Source: Paenibacillus kyungheensis
Lineage (GTDB): Bacteria > Bacillota > Bacilli > Paenibacillales > Paenibacillaceae
DNA: 64,000 nucleotides
Reading direction: 5' to 3'
Assembly (NCBI RefSeq): GCF_028606985.1
Contig: NZ_CP117416.1
Location: 5,023,001 to 5,087,000 of the forward strand
Shown: in pieces, positions 1 to 8,461 of the stretch
Layout of the letters: each line of letters starts with the position of its first letter
Numbering within the stretch: the first letter of the stretch is position 1
Made by a program: the position numbers and the translations under genes
The notes under the pieces: model-generated
Told to the model about the DNA's origin: nothing
Databases searched by the model: none
Seen by the model: only the letters and a program-made list of their open reading frames with translations

Positions 1-146
1 TTGCTCAAATTACAGCCTCTTCTCAAGAACAATCTTCTCTTGTTGGTTCATTTACAGACGTGATTGAACGCTTGCAATCCGCAAGTACAGAAATGAAATC
101 GATCACCAACAATCTATACCGCTACAGCGTCCCTCTTAACAAATAA
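1..146 (+). CDS. Soluble chemoreceptor-like protein, 3' end only
   Basis: Partial gene cut by the left edge of the window; only the last 47 codons are visible, ending at TAA 144-146. The tail (SSQEQSSLVGSFTDVIERLQ and following) is nearly the same as the tail of the complete gene that follows at 353-1195 ([20 protein letters not shown]), so the two are tandem paralogues. By that comparison it is the descending helix of an MCP signalling domain, part of the coiled-coil hairpin that contacts CheA/CheW. Nothing can be said about its sensory part. A hairpin followed by T-rich DNA at 192-222 probably ends its transcript. Confidence 0.75.
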   Translation, partial: AQITASSQEQSSLVGSFTDVIERLQSASTEMKSITNNLYRYSVPLNK

Positions 147-191
147 TCTCAGCCTATCTACTTGCCTTATCACACTAGAGCCTATCCTGAA

Positions 192-222
192 TAAAAAGCT
201 CTAATGTATGTTAGAGTTTTTT
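192..222 (+). terminator. Probable intrinsic terminator after partial chemoreceptor
   Basis: An imperfect hairpin (AGCTCTAA / TTAGAGT) is followed by a T-rich run. It lies between the two tandem chemoreceptor genes, suggesting separate transcription. Confidence 0.55.
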
Positions 223-352
223 ATTTTTACAATTTGTTATCTTCTATACCACATTAACTCAAAAGATTAGTCTTTATTATAAGGCTCTTCTGTCCGATAG
301 TAATACATATAGATACTATCAAAAATTGAGTAAGAAAAGGATGATTAGAACT

Positions 353-1195
353 ATGCCAGTAATGCAAGCACTTTTAACCGCTTTGCCATACATCGGAAAA
401 CTTTTGCGCGAGCGCGCTACCATTTGCTTATATGATCATGAAAAGATCCTCTATTATGAACAATTTGGAGGTATTGATCTAGGATTTGTAGCAGACGGTC
501 CTTTAGCTCCTGGCTTTGAAAACTTTGCTGGAATTGCGGATAAAGTGAACCCATCCATTACTCCTTTTCCTAAAGAAATGTTTGGTGTTTCTCTTGAAGG
601 AATCAATGTGCCGATCCATGAAAATGGTCAAATCGTAGGTGTTATGACGATTAGCTATGATCAAAGAACGCAAGAAGATCTTCAAGGTGTTATGACAGAA
701 AACGTGTCTGTATCTGAAAATCTTGTAGATATGGTGCAACATATTGCGGCTCATGCACAGCAACTACAAGCAACCAGTGAGCAAATTTTGCAAAACACGA
801 AAACAACAGTTGAAAAATCAAGTAAGATCAATGAAGTAGCAATCCTAATCAAAGATATCTCTGAACAGACCAATTTGCTTGGTCTTAATGCTGCGATTGA
901 AGCTGCTCGTGTAGGAGAATTGGGCGCAGGATTCGGTGTAGTTGCGACTGAAGTTCGTAAATTGTCTGTTAACTCCAAAAAAGCTACAGGCGATATTGAA
1001 ACAGCACTTCGTGATGTACAAGAATCAATCCGTCAAATGGAAAATGAGATCACTCAAATTACCACTTCTTCTCAAGAACAAGCGACACTTGTGGGTTCAT
1101 TTACAGAAGTAATCGACCGTCTTCAAGCTACAGGCGAAGCGATGAAAGATATCACTAAAAATATCTACTACTATAACAGTCAACCCAATAAATAA
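353..1195 (+). CDS. Soluble methyl-accepting chemotaxis-type protein (YfmS-like)
   Basis: A 280-residue cytoplasmic chemoreceptor with no membrane segment or signal peptide. The N-terminal ~120 residues form a small ligand/sensor-like domain; the C-terminal half is the MCP signalling helix hairpin, with its tip at about residues 170-191 ([19 protein letters not shown]) and the conserved [14 protein letters not shown] downstream. Size and layout match soluble Bacillus receptor YfmS (286 aa), which acts on the CheA/CheW pathway. An in-frame TTG at 326 lengthens the protein by nine residues, but ATG 353 is better placed behind AAAGGATG. A paralogue lies directly upstream. The signal sensed is unknown. 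A strong terminator follows at 1219-1262. Confidence 0.85.
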   Translation: MPVMQALLTALPYIGKLLRERATICLYDHEKILYYEQFGGIDLGFVADGPLAPGFENFAGIADKVNPSITPFPKEMFGVSLEGINVPIHENGQIVGVMTISYDQRTQEDLQGVMTENVSVSENLVDMVQHIAAHAQQLQATSEQILQNTKTTVEKSSKINEVAILIKDISEQTNLLGLNAAIEAARVGELGAGFGVVATEVRKLSVNSKKATGDIETALRDVQESIRQMENEITQITTSSQEQATLVGSFTEVIDRLQATGEAMKDITKNIYYYNSQPNK

Positions 1196-1218
1196 TTAGA
1201 TTCATTTTTCTATATTCC

Positions 1219-1262
1219 AAAAAGCTCTACAACCACATTCAGTGATTGTAGAGCTTTTTTTC
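1219..1262 (+). terminator. Intrinsic terminator of chemoreceptor gene
   Basis: Perfect stem AAAGCTCTACAA / TTGTAGAGCTTT with a 13-base loop, followed by a T run. Confidence 0.9.
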
Positions 1263-1282
1263 AATAGATAACCATATCACTC

Positions 1283-2464
1283 TTAGCCGCTCTCTTCTTG
1301 CACCATTACCAGACTTCGTGCTGTACGATTACGACCTGCATATTTGGCTTCATATAATGCTCGATCGCTGTGTTGATATAACATACTAAGCTGCGTCTCT
1401 TTGGTAGCAGATACTGTGACCACTCCTACACTAATCGTATACGACAACGGCAAAGCATGAAACCGATGATGCTCAATCGTAGAGCGTAGTTGTTCAGCGA
1501 TTTGACTGGATCGTTGTTCATCCGTATCAGGTAGCAGAATAGCAAATTCGTCACCACCATATCTTCCAAATATCGCTTGTTCCTCTAACTGCTCTGTCAC
1601 AAGTATCGCCATATCACGCAATACCCGATCGCCAATATGATGACCGTATGTATCGTTGATCGCTTTATAATGATCGATATCAAATAAAAGGTACGATACG
1701 GATTGCTGCTTTTTGGCTAATTCATAGATACAATTTTTACTTTCGATCATAAATGTCCGCCGATTTAGTATACCTGTTAGATCGTCATAACTGGCAATAC
1801 GCAGTAGATCGACATCTGCTTGCTCTTTGGATAACAGCACAAAACCGGTATTTCCCAAAATCATAATCAAATACAGCGACAGAAACGTAAACGTCTGATA
1901 CATCCCTGTTGTAAATAATCCAACAACAGCACCAAAATACATAGCAAACACAGTTCTAAACCATAGACTAATCACAACAATACTATACAAATAACCCATC
2001 AAATGCTGAAGTGAAGATGCTTTTCGATCTGAGATCATACGGTAGGCGGGATAAAGGATAAACAAAGAGGTGGCGATAGAAGCATAAATAATACGAGTCG
2101 TTTCTGTTACACCTAAGAAGTAAATTGATACAAAACCAATAATCGTTATCGTAGTATAGCCCATATACAGATTGCGAATTTGTTTAGAAAACGCTTTTTG
2201 CAACACTAGAAACGAAGCTGTCTCCAAAGCGGCACCGATAAATAAAAAAGAATTAGCAACTGCAATTGAGAAAAAATCAGGAGCAGTATTGCGAAAAATC
2301 AACATAAACCATGCGATAGCCTGTACCCATTTAGAAAGGTAAAACATGTTAACAGCACGATCTTTCATATAATTCTGACGATATGCACGGATCAAGATGA
2401 CAGTAAAAATGTGTCCAAATACAAGTGAAATGAACACTGTTTTCATATCCAGATTGAAATCCAT
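1283..2464 (-). CDS. Membrane diguanylate cyclase (GGDEF)
   Basis: A 393-residue protein with about six hydrophobic segments in residues 1-210 and a C-terminal GGDEF domain (about 220-385). The domain entry SYDDLTGILNRR and the active-site GGDEF at residues 303-307 are intact, so it should make c-di-GMP from two GTP. The position where an RxxD inhibitory site would lie, five residues before GGDEF, reads EEQA, so product feedback through that site is not expected. The N-terminal membrane region is of an unrecognised sensor type. It stands alone; the next gene to the right is divergent. It could supply c-di-GMP to the degenerate-GGDEF receptor at 62397-63302, but that link is inference. Confidence 0.9.
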   Translation of the reverse strand: MDFNLDMKTVFISLVFGHIFTVILIRAYRQNYMKDRAVNMFYLSKWVQAIAWFMLIFRNTAPDFFSIAVANSFLFIGAALETASFLVLQKAFSKQIRNLYMGYTTITIIGFVSIYFLGVTETTRIIYASIATSLFILYPAYRMISDRKASSLQHLMGYLYSIVVISLWFRTVFAMYFGAVVGLFTTGMYQTFTFLSLYLIMILGNTGFVLLSKEQADVDLLRIASYDDLTGILNRRTFMIESKNCIYELAKKQQSVSYLLFDIDHYKAINDTYGHHIGDRVLRDMAILVTEQLEEQAIFGRYGGDEFAILLPDTDEQRSSQIAEQLRSTIEHHRFHALPLSYTISVGVVTVSATKETQLSMLYQHSDRALYEAKYAGRNRTARSLVMVQEESG

Positions 2465-2710
2465 CTGTTTTATTCACACACCTTAACCAATGAAATGTAA
2501 TTACCTATCAGTATAACAAGTTTTGAGCGACGTAAATAGTCAAATAATTCCCCAAATTGAAATAAATAAACAGTAGTATGACAGGTATTTCTCTAATTAA
2601 TATGTAACTAATAATATTTCTTTTCTATCTGCGTCTTTTCAGGTACAATGCTTGAGGTATGTCTGACGACAGTGAGGGATACCTAACAATTATTGGAGGC
2701 TAAATTCCTT

Positions 2711-3334
2711 ATGCAAACTTCTTCGCAAACTCATGTTAAGATCATCAATGCTGATCCTAGCGCACTCGGCCTGTTCGGTCTGGCTATTGTTACTCTGGTA
2801 GCTTCTTCTCAAAAGCTAGGTCTAACGACAGGACTCAGCTATGCTATTCCCTGGGCGATCTTTCTGGGCGCTTGCGCTCAATTATTCGCTTGTATTCAAG
2901 ATTCCAAGCGAAACAATACATTTGGTACGACGGCATTTGGAGCATTTGCTTTCTTTTGGTTCGCGATGGCAGGCAACTGGATGATCAAAATGGGCGTATT
3001 CGGCACTGCTCTAGCCAATGATGTAGATGGTAAGCAACTAGGCTTTGCTTTTGCCGGTTATCTTGTTTTTGTACTCTTTATGACGATCGGTGCCATGGAG
3101 ACACACAAAGTATTATTTATTATTTTCTGCTTGATCGATCTGTTATTCCTCGGACTCACCTTTGATGCGTTTGGTGTGGCTCCTCATATTTTCCATACAC
3201 TTGCTGCTTATGCAGAGATGGGTATTGGGATTATGTCTTTATACGGTACAGGTGCATTGGTATTGAATACTCATTTTGGCAAAACATTTTTACCTATTGG
3301 TAAGCCATTTGGTATTTTCAAAGACCATAACTAA
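2711..3334 (+). CDS. Acetate/succinate transporter family protein (GPR1/FUN34/YaaH)
   Basis: A 207-residue membrane protein with about six transmembrane helices, matching the AceTr (YaaH/SatP) family in length and in its opening motif: NADPSALGLFGLAIVTL corresponds to the family's NPAPLGL signature. Members carry acetate and sometimes succinate across the cytoplasmic membrane. The open frame reaches back to a TTG at 2693, but that codon is inside the ribosome binding site GGAGG (2695-2699); ATG 2711 with a suitable spacer is the start. A single-gene unit followed by a terminator at 3375-3410. The substrate is inferred from family only. Confidence 0.88.
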   Translation: MQTSSQTHVKIINADPSALGLFGLAIVTLVASSQKLGLTTGLSYAIPWAIFLGACAQLFACIQDSKRNNTFGTTAFGAFAFFWFAMAGNWMIKMGVFGTALANDVDGKQLGFAFAGYLVFVLFMTIGAMETHKVLFIIFCLIDLLFLGLTFDAFGVAPHIFHTLAAYAEMGIGIMSLYGTGALVLNTHFGKTFLPIGKPFGIFKDHN

Positions 3335-3374
3335 GTATTGTTCTCTATAACCAAGCACCCATTAAGCACCAATC

Positions 3375-3410
3375 AACACATGCGATTATTCTATTGCATG
3401 TGTTTTTTTA
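3375..3410 (+). terminator. Intrinsic terminator
   Basis: Stem AACACATGC / GCATGTGTT followed by T7, downstream of the AceTr gene. Confidence 0.88.
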
Positions 3411-3451
3411 TATCTATAGTGTGAGACTTTATCTGCGAGAAAGTACAATAA

Positions 3452-4096
3452 CTATACGCCTACTTTATAAATATAAATTTTGGTACGGTGAATATCGACA
3501 CATTGTACAATCTTTTCAGGTGTCCAATCGGGCAATGCAAAATAGACACTAATAATATATGTATACGCTACAGCACGTTCACGCAAAATCGTACTCAATT
3601 GCTTCATAGCTCCCGGAAACAAATAACACACAATAATATTTGCTTCTTCATAAGGGTATTGATACATATCTCCACGAATAAATGTAAGTGGCACTTTCTC
3701 AAACTTGGCCCACCATTTAGAAATCCAAAAAGGCACTACCGAATTTTCGATACCGATCACATGATAATTCGGGATATGTTTGGCTAAAAATATCGCTAAC
3801 GTTCCCCAGCCTGAACCGGTTTCTACAATAGTTTTTTGACGTGCTTGGTATTCCATATGTTGTTGGATAATCGAATATTGTTGCGCAGGATCATCTGTTT
3901 CTAATTTGAAAAGCGGATGATCTAATTCTTGTACTTTAGACAAACGCAACACTTCTTCAGCTACTTTACTTCGCAACAATAATGATGCTGGTAATGGGGA
4001 GATGCCATTACGCCAGCTATAATACACAATCGACAATACAGCCAGTAGTGCAATAACAAGCAATACCGTCGATATAATCAATGATCCTGTATCCAT
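3452..4096 (-). CDS. Membrane-anchored SAM-dependent methyltransferase-like protein
   Basis: A 214-residue protein with one N-terminal transmembrane helix (about residues 5-28) and a cytoplasmic Rossmann-type domain. The SAM-binding motif I is clear at about 90-105 (ETGSGWGTLAIFLAK), followed by the acidic residue of motif II (GIENSV) and a motif IV-like stretch (ANIIVCYLFPGAM). The substrate is unknown; members of this class often act on lipid or cell-envelope substrates, but nothing here proves it. The gene stands alone. What is unusual is the membrane anchor on an otherwise small class I methyltransferase. Confidence 0.7.
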   Translation of the reverse strand: MDTGSLIISTVLLVIALLAVLSIVYYSWRNGISPLPASLLLRSKVAEEVLRLSKVQELDHPLFKLETDDPAQQYSIIQQHMEYQARQKTIVETGSGWGTLAIFLAKHIPNYHVIGIENSVVPFWISKWWAKFEKVPLTFIRGDMYQYPYEEANIIVCYLFPGAMKQLSTILRERAVAYTYIISVYFALPDWTPEKIVQCVDIHRTKIYIYKVGV

Positions 4097-4187
4097 ACAC
4101 TTCCCACCTTTTTTGTAACATGTAGTCTATTCATGATACAATTCTAAGCCAATAAATTCCAGTTTCTTCTCTACTATTCAATAAATA

Positions 4188-4230
4188 CATAAAAGACCGC
4201 TCCTCCTGTATCGAAGAGCGGTCTTTTATT
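4188..4230 (-). terminator. Intrinsic terminator of sugar ABC operon
   Basis: Perfect 12-bp stem AAAAGACCGCTC / GAGCGGTCTTTT, at the 3' end of the operon that runs leftward from 7979. Confidence 0.88.
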
Positions 4231-4258
4231 ATTATCGTCTTTTGGACTAGACAGGTTA

Positions 4259-5362
4259 TTATCCTTTGATCGATCCACCCAATAGACCACGTACAAAGTA
4301 CTTCTGTAATGCAAAGAATACAGCAAGTGGTGTTAGCATAGAGACAAATGCCGCTGCTGTTAACAGATGCCAGTCACTACCACGCGAACCAACCATATTC
4401 GCAATATTCATTGACAATACCTGTACTTCCGGTTGAGAACCGAGGAAGATAAGTGATACCAGATAATCATTCCATACCCATAAGAACTGGAAGATACTAA
4501 TCGAAGCCAGTGCAGGTACAGACAATGGAAGAATTAATTTAGAGAAGATGGTAAAGTTAGTCGCTCCATCCATATAAGCTGATTCGAACAGATCACGAGG
4601 AAGCTGACTGATCGAATTGTACATAAAGTACGTAATTAGCGGCAGACCAAATGCCGTATGTGCTAACCATATACCGAAGTACGTTCCATTGAGTCCAAGT
4701 GCTGTATAATCTCGCAAAATCGGAATCAAAGCAACTTGTAAAGGTACAACCAGTAATGCAATCACGATTACAAAAAAGACGCGTCGTCCTTTGAACTTGA
4801 GCCATGCAAAAGCATATGCGGCAAAGGAAGCAATAAAGATCGGGATAACTGTCGATGGAATAACAACAGCGATCGTATTCCAGAACGATCTTCCCATTCC
4901 GCTACCTTGCTCGGTTTTGACGGTGCCATCAGGTTGCGTGATTTTGTACTGTTTACCGCCTAGCACTGTTTCATAGTTCAGCGTTGTAAAATCAAGTGTG
5001 AATCCACTCCATTTTTTATCCTGAACATCTACAGTACGTGAACGGCGATTTTCCCAGACCAGACGTTTATCACCTTGCATTACACCTGATTTGAGTTGAT
5101 CATCGCTAAATGTCTGTCCATTAACGGTGATCGGCTGACGAAGATCAGTATCTTTGGGAAGTTTCACTTGTTCTTCAGTTGCCCACTGGCGATGAGGGAA
5201 TACCGTCCACCAACCGGTCTGCAAAATATCTGCTGCCGGACGCACTGATGAGATCAACAGCCCCAGTGTAGGAATAAACCAGATAATACAAATAATCGCT
5301 AGAATCGTATTAACCAACCAATTCGCTTTGCGTTTGGGTGCTTTATTTTTTCGTTTAGCCAT
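4259..5362 (-). CDS. Carbohydrate ABC transporter permease (MalG/AglG type)
   Basis: A 367-residue inner permease of the CUT1 family. TM1 lies at about 15-38; an unusually long extracytoplasmic stretch (about 39-165) follows before the five remaining helices. The cytoplasmic EAA loop that docks the ATPase is visible at about 257-275 (ESAYMDGATNFTIFSKLIL). The long insertion after TM1 recalls the alpha-glucoside AglG group. It is the last gene of the operon; its start sits at the end of the upstream permease gene (both end or begin at 5362), so translation is probably coupled. Substrate unknown; an alpha-glucoside or other oligosaccharide is a guess from architecture. Confidence 0.88.
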   Translation of the reverse strand: MAKRKNKAPKRKANWLVNTILAIICIIWFIPTLGLLISSVRPAADILQTGWWTVFPHRQWATEEQVKLPKDTDLRQPITVNGQTFSDDQLKSGVMQGDKRLVWENRRSRTVDVQDKKWSGFTLDFTTLNYETVLGGKQYKITQPDGTVKTEQGSGMGRSFWNTIAVVIPSTVIPIFIASFAAYAFAWLKFKGRRVFFVIVIALLVVPLQVALIPILRDYTALGLNGTYFGIWLAHTAFGLPLITYFMYNSISQLPRDLFESAYMDGATNFTIFSKLILPLSVPALASISIFQFLWVWNDYLVSLIFLGSQPEVQVLSMNIANMVGSRGSDWHLLTAAAFVSMLTPLAVFFALQKYFVRGLLGGSIKG

Positions 5363-6444
5363 CAGAAGCTTCCCTCCTTCTGAAGCTGGCGCAGATTCAG
5401 GATAATAACCGGAATAACTGCAATCAGCAACACAATCGCAAGCGTCGAACCATAGCCTGCATTTTGATACATAAATAATTGACGGTAGAATTCAGTTGCA
5501 ACTACTTCTGTTCCGTACTGTCCACCGGTCATAATCATAACGACATCGAATATTTTCAATGTAAATACGATAATCGTTGTCGTAACTGCAAGGACTGTAC
5601 TAGAGATCACAGGCAACATAATTTTGAAAAAGATACGTACTTCACCTGCGCCATCCATCCGCGCGGCTTCCAACATATCTTCCGGTATACCTTTGATCGA
5701 AGCGGAAAAGATAACCATAGCAAACCCGGTCTGCATCCAGACCAATATGACAATCAAGAAGAGGTTATTCCAGGGTTGCACCATACTGAGCCAGCCCTGC
5801 GGCTGGAGTCCTAACTGCACCATAATAGCGTTAAGTAGACCGATCTGGTCATCGCCTGGTTGGTAGTAATAGATGAATTTCCAGATAACCCCTGCGGCTA
5901 CGAACGAAATCGCCATCGGCATAAACACAATCGCTTTGGCAAGACGTTCAAAGCTACTGCGGTCAGCCAGTACAGCGACTAACATCCCTAAAATAACGCA
6001 CGCTAAGGTTCCGAATACCACCCACAGCAAGTTATTCCGTAGCGCTGTTAACAATAGTCTGTCTGTAAAAACAGCTCCAAAGTTAGCTAGCCCTACAAAT
6101 CGGGTCGAATCGGCATTGAAAAAACTAAGATATAATGTACGTAATGTTGGTAAAAAGAGCAACCAGCCTAGCAATAATACAGCCGGCCCTACAAATACAT
6201 AAGGAATGACGCGTTCTTTCCATTTATCCGAATATTGCTCAACTACCCAGTTCAATGAAAAATAAATAGAATAGATCCCAAATATTCCCCAGATCACAGC
6301 AAGCAAAGCATTCAAGACCGGTGGAAGATCCGAGCTTCTAAAAAATAAAAAGATCGAGAAATGCAAGCCTACGTTTAAAGCAGGAACAAGTATTGATAAC
6401 AAAATCAACTTCAACATAGACCCTTGATTGGCTCGCACGTCCAT
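5362..6444 (-). CDS. Carbohydrate ABC transporter permease (MalF/AglF type)
   Basis: A 360-residue partner permease with about eight hydrophobic segments; two extra N-terminal helices precede the core BPD_transp_1 domain. The EAA loop is at about 257-275 (EAARMDGAGEVRIFFKIML), and the stretch GVIWKFIYYYQPG is typical of AglF-like proteins. It lies between the binding-protein gene and the second permease gene. No ATPase gene accompanies these three, so a shared MsmX/MsmK-type ATPase encoded elsewhere is expected to energise the importer, as is known for many Bacillus CUT1 systems. Confidence 0.88.
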   Translation of the reverse strand: MDVRANQGSMLKLILLSILVPALNVGLHFSIFLFFRSSDLPPVLNALLAVIWGIFGIYSIYFSLNWVVEQYSDKWKERVIPYVFVGPAVLLLGWLLFLPTLRTLYLSFFNADSTRFVGLANFGAVFTDRLLLTALRNNLLWVVFGTLACVILGMLVAVLADRSSFERLAKAIVFMPMAISFVAAGVIWKFIYYYQPGDDQIGLLNAIMVQLGLQPQGWLSMVQPWNNLFLIVILVWMQTGFAMVIFSASIKGIPEDMLEAARMDGAGEVRIFFKIMLPVISSTVLAVTTTIIVFTLKIFDVVMIMTGGQYGTEVVATEFYRQLFMYQNAGYGSTLAIVLLIAVIPVIILNLRQLQKEGSF

Positions 6445-6551
6445 CGGCTTTCCCCCTTAATCAAGCCAAAATTGGACCGATAGCATCGGCCCGTTCTGAC
6501 TCATGTCAATGTATACCTGCTATATACATACATAGTATCTATCGTGCGATA

Positions 6552-7979
6552 CTATTGTTTTTTGAAGCCTGATTGAATCTCAGCCATCGCTTCATCTAGA
6601 TTAGCTGTACCACTCACATAATCCGTCATACCTTTCCAGAACGTTCCTGCGCCTACAGCACTTGGCATCAAGTCAGAACCGTCAAAGCGGATTGTTTTGG
6701 CTTCTTGTACAAACTGAGACATACGACGTTCTTGATCATTAGCGAACCAATCATCAGGAGTACCGTTCATTGGAGGTGTTACACCACCGGATTGAATCCA
6801 GCTTTGTAGAGATTCTGCTGTTGTAAAGAACTCCATGACTGCACGTACTTCTGGACGATCATTGAACATCGCATAGATATCACCAGAGATCATAGCAGGT
6901 GTACCATATTGCTCATCGATCGATGGGAACGGGAACCAGTCATACTCGTCTGCTGTTACGCCTTCAGGAATAAAGGATACGATAAATCCAGCTTGACGGT
7001 TTAACCATGCTTTTGGAGGATCTGTAAACAACGGTTGGATGGAATCCCCGAAGTTCGTTGTTACGATTGAACTACGTCCACCGTATACATAATCTTTGTT
7101 GAACCAGATATCAGACATTTTTTTAACTGCATTTTTAACAATAGGATCTGTAAATGGCAAGTCGCCTTTTACCCATTTGTCATAGTTTTCAGGAGTAGTT
7201 GTACGAAGCATAATATCTTCGATCCAGTCTGTTGCAGGCCAGCCTGTTGCTGTACCACTTTCAATACCAATACTCCAAGCAGGATCGCCATCTTTAGCGA
7301 TTTGCTCTGTTAATGCCATCATTTCATCCCAAGTTTTAGGTACTTCATAACTAGCATCTGCGAATGCTTTTTTGTTGTACCATACTAAGCTTTTCACACT
7401 ACTACGTGCCCATACGCCCGCAGTAATTTCTTTGCCGCCTTCACCTTTCATCTTCGCCATATCTAGCCAGCTATCTTTGTATTGCTCTTTCAGATAGTTA
7501 GCATCCATAAAGCTAGATACATCAACCACTTTACCAGAGTTAGCGAATCCTTCTAACAATCCTGGTTGTGGGAAGTCAGCGATATCCGGTGCATTACCAC
7601 CGTTAACACGTACATTGATAGTAGCTTCAAATTCTTTGGAACCTTCATAAGCAATATCAATACCGGTTTGATCTTCGAATGCTTTGATACTTGCATTGAA
7701 TTTCTGCTCATCCGCGTCTACGAATGGACCGTACATCGTTACTTTGGTTCCTTTATATTCACCTTTTAAGGCTTTTTCTAATTCAGATCCAGCTGGAACT
7801 TTCGCTGTCTTGATCATATCTGTACCTGTTGTTGTCGTTGCTGTTGTATCTGTTCCGGTTGCAGCGGGTTCTGTTGATGCTGTATTACTTGTTGTTCCTC
7901 CACATGCACTCATGACGACTGAAAATAGCAAAACCATCATCAGTGACATTGTGCTGCTTTTTTTCAACTTACGCTTCAT
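6552..7979 (-). CDS. Sugar ABC transporter substrate-binding lipoprotein
   Basis: A 475-residue extracellular binding protein of SBP_bac_1 type. It starts with a lipoprotein signal: basic residues, a hydrophobic core and lipobox MSAC with the lipidated cysteine at residue 26, followed by a Thr/Ala-rich linker to about residue 60. The mature part has the usual two-lobed sugar-binding sequence (for example WLNRQAGFIVSF and the late TPPMNGTPDDWF). First gene of the binding protein-permease-permease operon; a gap of about 107 bases separates it from the next gene. Two CcpA-type palindromes upstream (8107-8120, 8209-8222) suggest catabolite control. Confidence 0.9.
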   Translation of the reverse strand: MKRKLKKSSTMSLMMVLLFSVVMSACGGTTSNTASTEPAATGTDTTATTTTGTDMIKTAKVPAGSELEKALKGEYKGTKVTMYGPFVDADEQKFNASIKAFEDQTGIDIAYEGSKEFEATINVRVNGGNAPDIADFPQPGLLEGFANSGKVVDVSSFMDANYLKEQYKDSWLDMAKMKGEGGKEITAGVWARSSVKSLVWYNKKAFADASYEVPKTWDEMMALTEQIAKDGDPAWSIGIESGTATGWPATDWIEDIMLRTTTPENYDKWVKGDLPFTDPIVKNAVKKMSDIWFNKDYVYGGRSSIVTTNFGDSIQPLFTDPPKAWLNRQAGFIVSFIPEGVTADEYDWFPFPSIDEQYGTPAMISGDIYAMFNDRPEVRAVMEFFTTAESLQSWIQSGGVTPPMNGTPDDWFANDQERRMSQFVQEAKTIRFDGSDLMPSAVGAGTFWKGMTDYVSGTANLDEAMAEIQSGFKKQ

Positions 7980-8106
7980 GTACTCAGCCCCTTTTTTTTA
8001 ATTACACCTTGAATCAAGAACAACAAAAGAACATAAATAACATAATTAGATATTTTTTACTTCTTACCCATTTTCTTATGTAATGAGCAAAAAGTAAATA
8101 GGAATT

Positions 8107-8120
8107 TGATAACGCTATCA
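8107..8120. promoter_or_regulatory. cre-like / LacI-family operator 1
   Basis: TGATAACGCTATCA, with arms TGATA/TATCA around a central ACGC. It fits the CcpA catabolite-response consensus (TGWAARCGYTWNCW) at all but one position. It lies 128 bases before the binding-protein start. Confidence 0.6.
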
Positions 8121-8208
8121 AAAAATCTTCAAACTCCTGTTATACAGTAGAAAAATAGCATTTACAAAAGAGAGGGATTACATCTATACATGTACTCACA
8201 ACACTCTT

Positions 8209-8222
8209 TGCAAACGCTTGCA
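8209..8222. promoter_or_regulatory. cre-like / LacI-family operator 2
   Basis: TGCAAACGCTTGCA, a nearly perfect palindrome that matches the cre consensus except at position 3. It lies 230 bases before the binding-protein start and about 250 before the SLH gene. Confidence 0.65.
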
Positions 8223-8461
8223 TTCATCTGCAACCTCATTTTAGGACATGATTGACTCATAAGCAAGAGTTATTTTCATCGATGAAAATAATTTAAATTT
8301 ACCCTTATCTGTGCTATATATCGCCATTAATCATTAATAGATATGTAATGGATAAAAATGGTAAAATCATGATCTTAATAAATGTTCAGAAATTGTTCAG
8401 TCTGATTCGATATAGTAAAACAAGATTCACAGATTTAAAAAGCAAAGGGGATATTTATAGC

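Larger units (their letters stand above)
7980..8461. other. Divergent intergenic region between sugar operon and SLH gene
   Basis: About 480 bases with no supportable gene. It holds two cre-like palindromes (separate entries) and must contain the outward promoters of both neighbours; I could not assign -35/-10 pairs with confidence. A short direct repeat of TGTTCAG at about 8384-8400 is visible near the SLH side. Confidence 0.6.

Noticed and set aside
8348-8461. ATG 8348 as start of the SLH protein
   Set aside because: No ribosome binding site; the signal peptide begins at 8462 behind AAAGGGG.
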